DNA of 64,000 nt from Zygnema circumcarinatum (Eukaryota > Streptophyta > Zygnematophyceae > Zygnematales > Zygnemataceae): NCBI GenBank assembly GCA_037447605.1, contig CM074808.1, forward strand, positions 2,123,635 to 2,187,634. The letters are read 5' to 3'. The notes beneath the pieces were generated by a model. That model did no database searches. It saw nothing but the letters and a program-made list of their open reading frames with translations, and was not told the DNA's origin. Below are positions 57,869 through 64,000 of the stretch, in pieces. Within the stretch, counting starts at the first letter, position 1, and each line of letters begins with the position of its first letter. Both the position numbers and the translations under genes were made by a program.

Positions 57869-60800
57869 ATGGAGAGTGAGGGAGAGGGAGAGGCGGGAGA
57901 GGGAGAGGAAAGAAGGGAGAGGGAGAGGGAGAAGGAGAGGCGGGCCATGGAGGAGGGCGGTGGGGGAGGCGCGGCCAAGCGCAAGCGCAGCAGTAGCATG
58001 CGAGAAGGCTCCGAGGAGGACGGACGGGTGGCCAGGCGCCCGCGGGAGGGCGACGCCGCGCAGGATGGAGAGCTGCAGCGCGACATCGGTACGGTTGTAG
58101 GGTTTGGTTCACCGGACTCTGTGATGAGAATTCGTTTATGCTGGGTTTTCTTGTGTATCTGCATTATCTCTTGGACGCTTTCCTCTGATCGTGAATTTTT
58201 GGCCGCCTCGTTCAACTTGTTCCGATTGTCCTGCAGTGTGATGGTTCGAATATCATAAAGATATTCCTTTGTCGGATGTCTCGTATTTTTTTGTTCAAAC
58301 TTCTTCCATGTAGTCTTGCCCATTGGTCATCGTTGCAGGTTTAAGGGTACGGTTAACAAAGAAGGATGGAGTACTTTCGCTTGCTCGGAGCAGAGTTGAC
58401 GGCGATTCAATGGCTGAGGGACTTAACGCTGGAGGTGCAGAGCCTGGAGGTCGGAAGGAGCTGGATCGAGAATCATCTCAGGGAGGACCACTCGAAAGTA
58501 AGGAGGTTGTAGGCGATGGGCAGAACCTTCGAGAGGGGCCTGTTGATGGAAGGAAGGAGCGCGCTCAGTTAGCGGCTCCAGATGTAACAAAACCAAGAAC
58601 TGAATCGGTTATTGGTGCCAAAGTAGTGAGCGGCGGGGAGGAGGGGGGCAGAATGCTCTTGAATGGCGGTGACTTCGAGAACATTTCTCAAGGGCAGCAG
58701 GTGCCGCCGACAGAGGTGCCAGGAGCGACAAGCCTTCCTGCCGCGATGGAGGAGTCTGCTCCTGTGAGGGAGCCTTCTCGTCTGGAGGTTTATCGAATTC
58801 CATGTCACGCAGGTATGCTCTTTGCGTGATTTTGGGGCGGCTGTACTTGATAGGTGAGGTTGTTGTTGGGCTATCCAGTAGCTCTAATTTTACTAGGGTG
58901 AACTTGTTCGCTACTAGTTCGCCTGGACTGTGCGGGACATAAGGGCATAGTCGAAAATGATGGAATCCGCTTTTGTAACAGTGGTCAAGGCTTAACTCAA
59001 CCGCTGAAGATGACCCTTCGTTCACTACCTGAGGATGTCTACCGTTCAGATCTATCTCAGTTTTATCCGTGTTCGATCTGTGCAGGATGGTTCGCCTGGA
59101 ATAGCATTCACAAGATTGAGAAACAAAAGCTGCCTGAGTTTTTCAATGGAAAATCGGCGGTAAAGAATCCCAAAAGTTATAAAGAATATAGGGATGCCAT
59201 TATCAACAAGTACCGTGAAAATCCATCTCGAGCTTTGACATTCACCGAGGTTCGACGCACGCTGGTTGGAGATGTGAATGCCCTTCGCCGCATATTTGAG
59301 TTTCTTGACCACTGGGGCCTCATTAATTTTCATGCGCCTACGAATTCCGAGACTGAGCCTCCCAAATGGGCGGGCACTCCTCCCACTCTTGTAGAGACGG
59401 AGCCCACAGGAATTAGGGTAGTTGCCCCAGTCATCGACCCGACTAAGGGTCTTTTTGAATTCCGACCACCAACAGCAGGAAAGGGGAGACACACAGCTGT
59501 GTCTACAGGCCAGGTGGCGGGGACACTGCTCCTGACGCGACAGAATGCTTATGGCCCATCGGCGGCAGAAGCGGCAGTTGCAAATGCAGCCACTGCGATG
59601 AAGGGCCCGAGAGCGGAGTTTCACTGCAATTCATGTGGAGCAGACTGTACACGGAGGCGTTTTCACTGTCAGAAACAGGTTAGGGATTGCTGAATGCCTT
59701 CTATGCATTGCGGCTTGTTCTGTATGCGGCTCCCTCATTTGAAGGGCTTTGGAAGCTGGCGGGATCTGGGTGTGTGAACAGGCAGACTTTGATTTGTGCC
59801 CAAGCTGCTTCGCCAACGGCAGGTTTGGAGCTGGCATGAAGTCGTCCGATTTCATTTTGATGGATTCTCCCGAGGAAGGCCAACCAGCGGACAGTGAGGA
59901 ATGGAGTGATCAGGAAACGCTCCTGCTTCTGGAGGGTCTAGAACTGTACGGAGATAACTGGAATGAGATAGCTGAGCATGTTGCTACGAAAACAAAAGCA
60001 CAGTGCATCTTACATTTCATCCGGCTGCCAATAGAAGATCCATTTCTTGAGGATATGGAGGGCAGAGTATCTGGAACCACCAGTTCAAAGGCAGCTGAAG
60101 GAGGGAGCAATAAGACTGGTTTTACCGCAAATGGCGGAATTGGAGATAGTGGGAGAGTTGCTGGTGAAGGGGAAGGGAGGTCAGAATCTGTCACCAATGA
60201 GCAGATGAAGGAAGTAGAGGAGCAGTTGACGCCATTTGCAGATGCAGCAAATCCAGTGATGGCCCAGGTGAGCTTAGTGGAATTTTGACAAGAAAGCTGT
60301 ATGGGTGTCCATCCTGTGATGGAGGCGAGGAAGCTAGCTATCATGATGAATATCATCATGTGGATTGTGGCAGTCATGCAGAAATGGGCATCAATGCTTG
60401 TGGTAGTGTTTGCTGCTTCCCCCTCCCGTGTGCTGCTGTGAAACGGCTGGAGGTCAGTTGACAGAACAGGGAGTAATGGAGAAGAGAAGAACGTGAAAGG
60501 CATCCAGCACATGTGAGTGTTTTCAGCTGAGAGATGCTAATGGTGAGGAGGTATTCCCGGTAAGTTTAGAATGATTACTTTTTTGCAGAAAGCAATCATG
60601 CCAGCAAAGTGACAGATTGTAGTCGTTGGTCTCCTATTTGCGGCTCTGCAGGTAGCATTCCTTGCAGCCATGGTTGGCCCCCAAGTGGCGGCAGCTGCTG
60701 CACAAGCTGCTCTAACAGCTCTCCTGGAAGAGGACCCCTCCACAGCGGCGGAGCTGGAATCTGGGCTGCTCCTCGAGGATGCGCCAAATCCTGCACCTGC

Positions 60801-62750
60801 TCCCAGGCATGCCAGCAAAAAAGCTCAATTCGATCTCACGTTTGAAGGATATTGTCTTGCAGTGAGTTATGGATTACTGATGATCTCTTTAGGTGTATAA
60901 CGACCTGTGCTTCAGCCACCTTCATTTTCAGTAGGTCCAACATAGCGCAGACTATTGGGTGCTCCTATGCGCCGGAAGGACATGCCCTTTCAGTTTTTCT
61001 GTGCTAAGTTTGCGTAGGACTTGTGTCCTTCATACAAACAATGATGGCTCACCGTGCTCCACTTTGCGAGGTGGTGAACCTCCACTCCAGTTGGCAGCCC
61101 CTAATGCAGCTGTGATTTGCTGTGCAGAGAAGCAGCCTCTGCTGTTTCAGCTGTCGAAAGCAAAGAAAAAAGCCATGGGATCCTGCCAGGCAGCAGCGAT
61201 TCTGCTGGACAGGATGGAATGGAGGTCGAGGAAGGTGGCAAGTTGGCTGAAGGAAAATTAGGTGCGATTTTGGGGGTCAGCTTACTTTCAGTCTTGTTGG
61301 AACTTCATGAAGACAAAAAAAGTCTTTCGCCCTTCTGTGTTCTCAACATAAGTTAATCGACTTCTGTTTCTGAGTTTTCAGGGGTGTCCGCTTTGCTTTG
61401 GATGCTGAGAAAAATAAGATTTTGTCGACTGAATGGAGGTAGCTTTCCCCTTAGGACAATGCAATAGTGGGAGACAAGGGTAGAGCTTGAGAATCATACT
61501 GTACCTGGCTTCGTCTTTTGACTTTGACTTTGACTTTGGAGGTAATGTACCAATGCTAACATTCCTGAACATGACAAGCAGCATGTCATTCTGCATAAGT
61601 AGCCAGTCATAAAATGAAGCCGGGAATTTATATCTTGGGCATACGTCCAAGTCGTCGTCGACTTGGGAAACGGTGTGCAATGCATTCAACATGAGCAACT
61701 GCTGAGCATGGCAACACTGCGTGGCATGTAATGACAAGAATCAGGCGACATGGTCAAGAGTGGGTCATTGTGGGAGCTGCTGCTGCCAGGAAGTGGAACT
61801 GCACCTGACTGCAACAAGGACCCATTGGACAAAGCGCAGCCCCCCACTGCAGCAGGTGGGGGACGGGGTCCTTCTGCTCTCCGGGTTCGAGCAGCCGCTG
61901 CTTCAGCCTTGGCGGCGGCCGCAGTGAAGGCAAAACTGCTCGCAGATCAGGAGGAGCGTGAGATTCAGCGGTTGGTGGCAAATGTGATTGAGAATCAGGT
62001 GAGGACATGTGTTGCTTGGATTAGGACTGGCTTCGTTCCGACCGATGTTTGTTTTCTGCCGCTCCAAATATGGCTATCTTTTGGTCGTTTGGTCGCCAAG
62101 GAGTTATTGCAAATGCTTGAGTTGGTGGCAGCTGTCCGAGTTGTGCAAACGGTGGGGTGCATGGAGGCTACTTTCAGTTACGGATTAATCTTCAGAATTC
62201 ATGCAGACATGTTCATGGCCGAAAATCAAGGAAAAACACAGCTCAGATATACATTGTCTGTAGTCCTTTCATAGCAGCTGCCTGTCTGAGAAATAAATTC
62301 TGATCGTAAATTTGATGGGTTCATCCTAGACCGGTTACTCAGGGGACCCTCCATTGCCCTTATAATCTCTTGTGAGGGGATGTGGGGAACTTTCAGTTGA
62401 AGAAACTCGAGCTGAAGCTGCAGCACTTTGATAGTTTGGAGGACGTGCTTCAAAAAGAGAAGGAGCAATTGGAGAGGCAACGACAGCAGCTTTATGCTGA
62501 GAGGGTCCGTCTTGCAGCATCCAAAGCCAGCACTGCTCCTGCGGATAATGCAAGCCTCCCTACTGCCATGCATGCTAACTCCGGAAGGCCTCTTGCCAAC
62601 CAAGGATCAGCTGTTCCAGTTGGTGATGCAAACAATCGAGCAGCGTTCAAGTTTGGAGGGGGGATTCAGCCGGTACAGCAGGTGCAGCAGGGGCTGCCGG
62701 GTGGCGTGCTCCCAGGGGCTGCCGCAGAACGGCTCAGAGGTCTCCTGTAG
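57869..62750 (+). CDS. SWI3D: SWI3D-like SWI/SNF chromatin-remodelling subunit
   Basis: Eight exons: 57869-58088, 58339-58812, 59086-59678, 59782-60267, 60652-60806, 61128-61261, 61745-61998 and 62397-62750, giving 889 residues. A Glu/Arg low-complexity start is followed by the SWIRM domain (VYRIPCHAGWFAWNSIHKIE, FFNGKSAVKN, FLDHWGLINFH), a ZZ zinc finger (FHCNSCGADCTRRRFHC, FDLCPSCFANGRFG), a SANT domain (EEWSDQETLLLLEGLELYGD, NWNEIAEHV, KTKAQCILHFIRLPIEDPF), NPVMAQVAFLAAMVGPQVAA, then a coiled coil (KAKLLADQEEREIQRLVANV, LKKLELKLQHFDSLEDVLQ). A ZZ finger between SWIRM and SANT marks the SWI3D subclass. It is a core BAF155/170-type subunit in the nucleus. Exon 5 appears to end at a GC donor (CCAG|GCATGC), the only end that keeps frame with exon 6. 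The acceptor of exon 7 has alternatives. Confidence 0.92.
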
Positions 62751-63999
62751 TACGGCCTTGGGCAATTGGGTGACTCAGGTCCTTGGCGCCAGGGCCTGTG
62801 AGGGGGCCCTGCTGTTGCAGATGTGCAGCCGCTGGGCAAAGGAAAATTCAACGAGCTGCAAAGGCGCTGCATGCGATTCTTAGGGCTGTGTAAGGCAAGG
62901 TTTAGCGTTTATGTAAATGTCTCTCTACAGTGTGCACCTTCAGCACGGCCTTGTTCCTGGCCTCTCAGTGTTGCCATCTCTATCTGTCCTGGGGAGCATT
63001 TTTGTGCAGTTTTTCCCGTTGTCCTCCGTGTTCTTTAGAGAAAGCTTGCTGCCTGATCAAGGTACCTGTCTCTGCTTATGATGCTCGCTAGCACCCGCTA
63101 GTCTCAATGGAGACTTGAGGACTTCTGAAAGATGTGCAGTTTGGAGATGGAATGGCATGAGTGCACTCACTGCAATGACAATGGCAGGGAAATGCTGCAT
63201 GAAAGTGGACGTCCAGCGTGATCGTCACAAAATAGTAGTCATAAGCGCCCTATGCTTCCATGTCCGGTTTCTAGAAATTTTCATAATTTCGTGTGGGAGC
63301 CAATTTTCATGAATTCGTAGATCAAAGTTCGCCATTTGGACATAATGTATGTTTCAATGCACCGAGATCATGCATTTGTATGTAATAATGGGGCAGGATC
63401 GACAAGGCAATTCAGCCAACTCGGCCACTACGCCACTTTTGGCTTCACTAACACAGAGTCTCATGTAAATGCCTAAGCCGAGCTTCACAAATGCGACTGT
63501 AAGCACACTAAGCTTGTAGAACCTCATGCTCATGCAGCCATTCATCAAAGCTAAACCCAATACTGTTAAAAAATGCCTCCCACCCCTAACGCGGGCAAAA
63601 GGGTTAGCATCTCTCGCAAGAGCTGCTGCTGGAGGCTGGCAGGCAATCGTAATGGGAGAGGGAGGGTGGAGAGGGAGAGTCTTTCTTGCTGACCCTCACA
63701 TCGAGGGTGGGAGGGAGGTAGTGGCGAACCTAGACATACAAGTTGGGGGGCCTTTGCCCCCCCTCAGATTTTGAAAATTCAACTTTTCTTTATTTTATCT
63801 GGTGTATATTATGCCAAGAGGGTTTAGCCCTCGCCTCAGCAAAGATCCTGGATCCGCCATTCTCCAGGTTCGCAAAAGGTAAGAAGGACGCAAAGTAAAA
63901 CAACGAGAAAGCGAGGAGAAAGCCACTTGAGACGCTTGAGAAGCTCATCAACCTGAGACAAACCCTCGAATAAAGCATCGGCAACAAAACCACTAACAT
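62751..63999. other. 3' flank of SWI3D, no gene recognised
   Basis: Contains the probable SWI3D 3' untranslated region. No recognised exon on either strand up to the window end. The only structured segment is the putative element near 63720-63860. Confidence 0.4.
63720..63860. mobile_element. possible hAT-like MITE fragment
   Basis: The left side reads AGTGGCGAACCTAG and the right side, in reverse complement, ATGGCGGATCCAGG: imperfect inverted termini of the GTGGCGGATCCAGG type often seen at non-autonomous hAT ends. A GGGGGGCCTTTGCCCCCC hairpin follows the left end. No target duplication is clear and the element would be only about 140 bases. Confidence 0.3.
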
Positions 64000-64000
64000 G

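Noticed and set aside
57142-58323. Arg/Glu-rich frames up to 285 residues on the minus strand and Leu/Pro-rich frames on plus
   Set aside because: They are products of the TCCCTC/GGGAGA low-complexity tracts. Only the parts belonging to NOP53 exon 1 and SWI3D exon 1 show conserved protein.

Overview
The window is nuclear DNA from a streptophyte, either a land plant or a close green-algal relative. The evidence is spliced genes with short GT-AG introns (plus three likely GC-AG introns), plastid-targeted proteins of plant-only families (an ACHT-type thioredoxin, a plastid atypical SDR, a plastid peroxiredoxin-like protein), a SWI3D-type chromatin subunit with a ZZ finger, an intact Ty1/copia element and minisatellite-rich intergenic DNA. 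The species cannot be named from the sequence. It is a draft assembly with one gap (26805-27607). Gene models below were built by hand from conserved motifs, splice-site phase and reading frame; exon lengths sum to whole codons in every complete model.

Layout, left to right. 1-1.3 kb: 5' half of the TATA-binding protein gene (minus), with a 319-bp TIR element upstream. 3.6-5.2 kb: a small probable membrane protein (minus), head-to-head with a plastid NAD(P)-binding SDR (plus, 5.65-8.2 kb). 10.1-15.8 kb: a young, intact Ty1/copia retrotransposon (minus) with near-identical LTRs, 5-bp target duplications and an initiator-Met tRNA primer site. 16.9-18.1 kb: minisatellites made of nested palindromes. 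18.6-22.7 kb: a CCR4/nocturnin-type EEP nuclease (minus). 23.8-25.5 kb: a mitochondrial succinate/fumarate carrier (minus). 26-28.3 kb: telomere-like arrays, AT-rich palindromes and the assembly gap. 28.3-30.9 kb: a ZNHIT2-like HIT zinc-finger protein (plus). 31.2-35.2 kb: a 12-exon TatD-family nuclease (minus). 35.6-37.6 kb: interleaved 37-bp and 27-bp tandem arrays. 38.2-41.0 kb: plastid AhpC/TSA-like thioredoxin-fold protein (plus). 42.0-43.6 kb: ACHT thioredoxin (minus). 45.3-51.1 kb: NOL11-like nucleolar protein (plus). 52.6-57.5 kb: NOP53 (minus). 57.9-62.75 kb: SWI3D-like SWI/SNF subunit (plus). 62.75-64 kb: no gene, one possible hAT-like fragment.

The genes are mostly housekeeping: transcription initiation (TBP), chromatin remodelling (SWI3D), ribosome biogenesis (NOL11 and NOP53, convergent neighbours), snRNP assembly (ZNHIT2), RNA/cofactor turnover (EEP nuclease), DNA end processing (TatD), mitochondrial transport and plastid redox (two convergent thioredoxin-fold genes). 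Many are arranged head-to-head over short shared promoters, which carry telo-box and GTAC-rich motifs or pyrimidine-rich repeats.

The less ordinary material is in the repeats. One dispersed family is built on the near-palindrome GGTTGGCAACC. A 37-bp minisatellite carries in every unit an MSA-like ATCCAACGGTC core, and diverged copies lie 8-9 kb away in the opposite orientation. A 27-bp array is open on both strands. The copia element has an unusual reading frame that appears to start inside its LTR and read through the primer-binding site.
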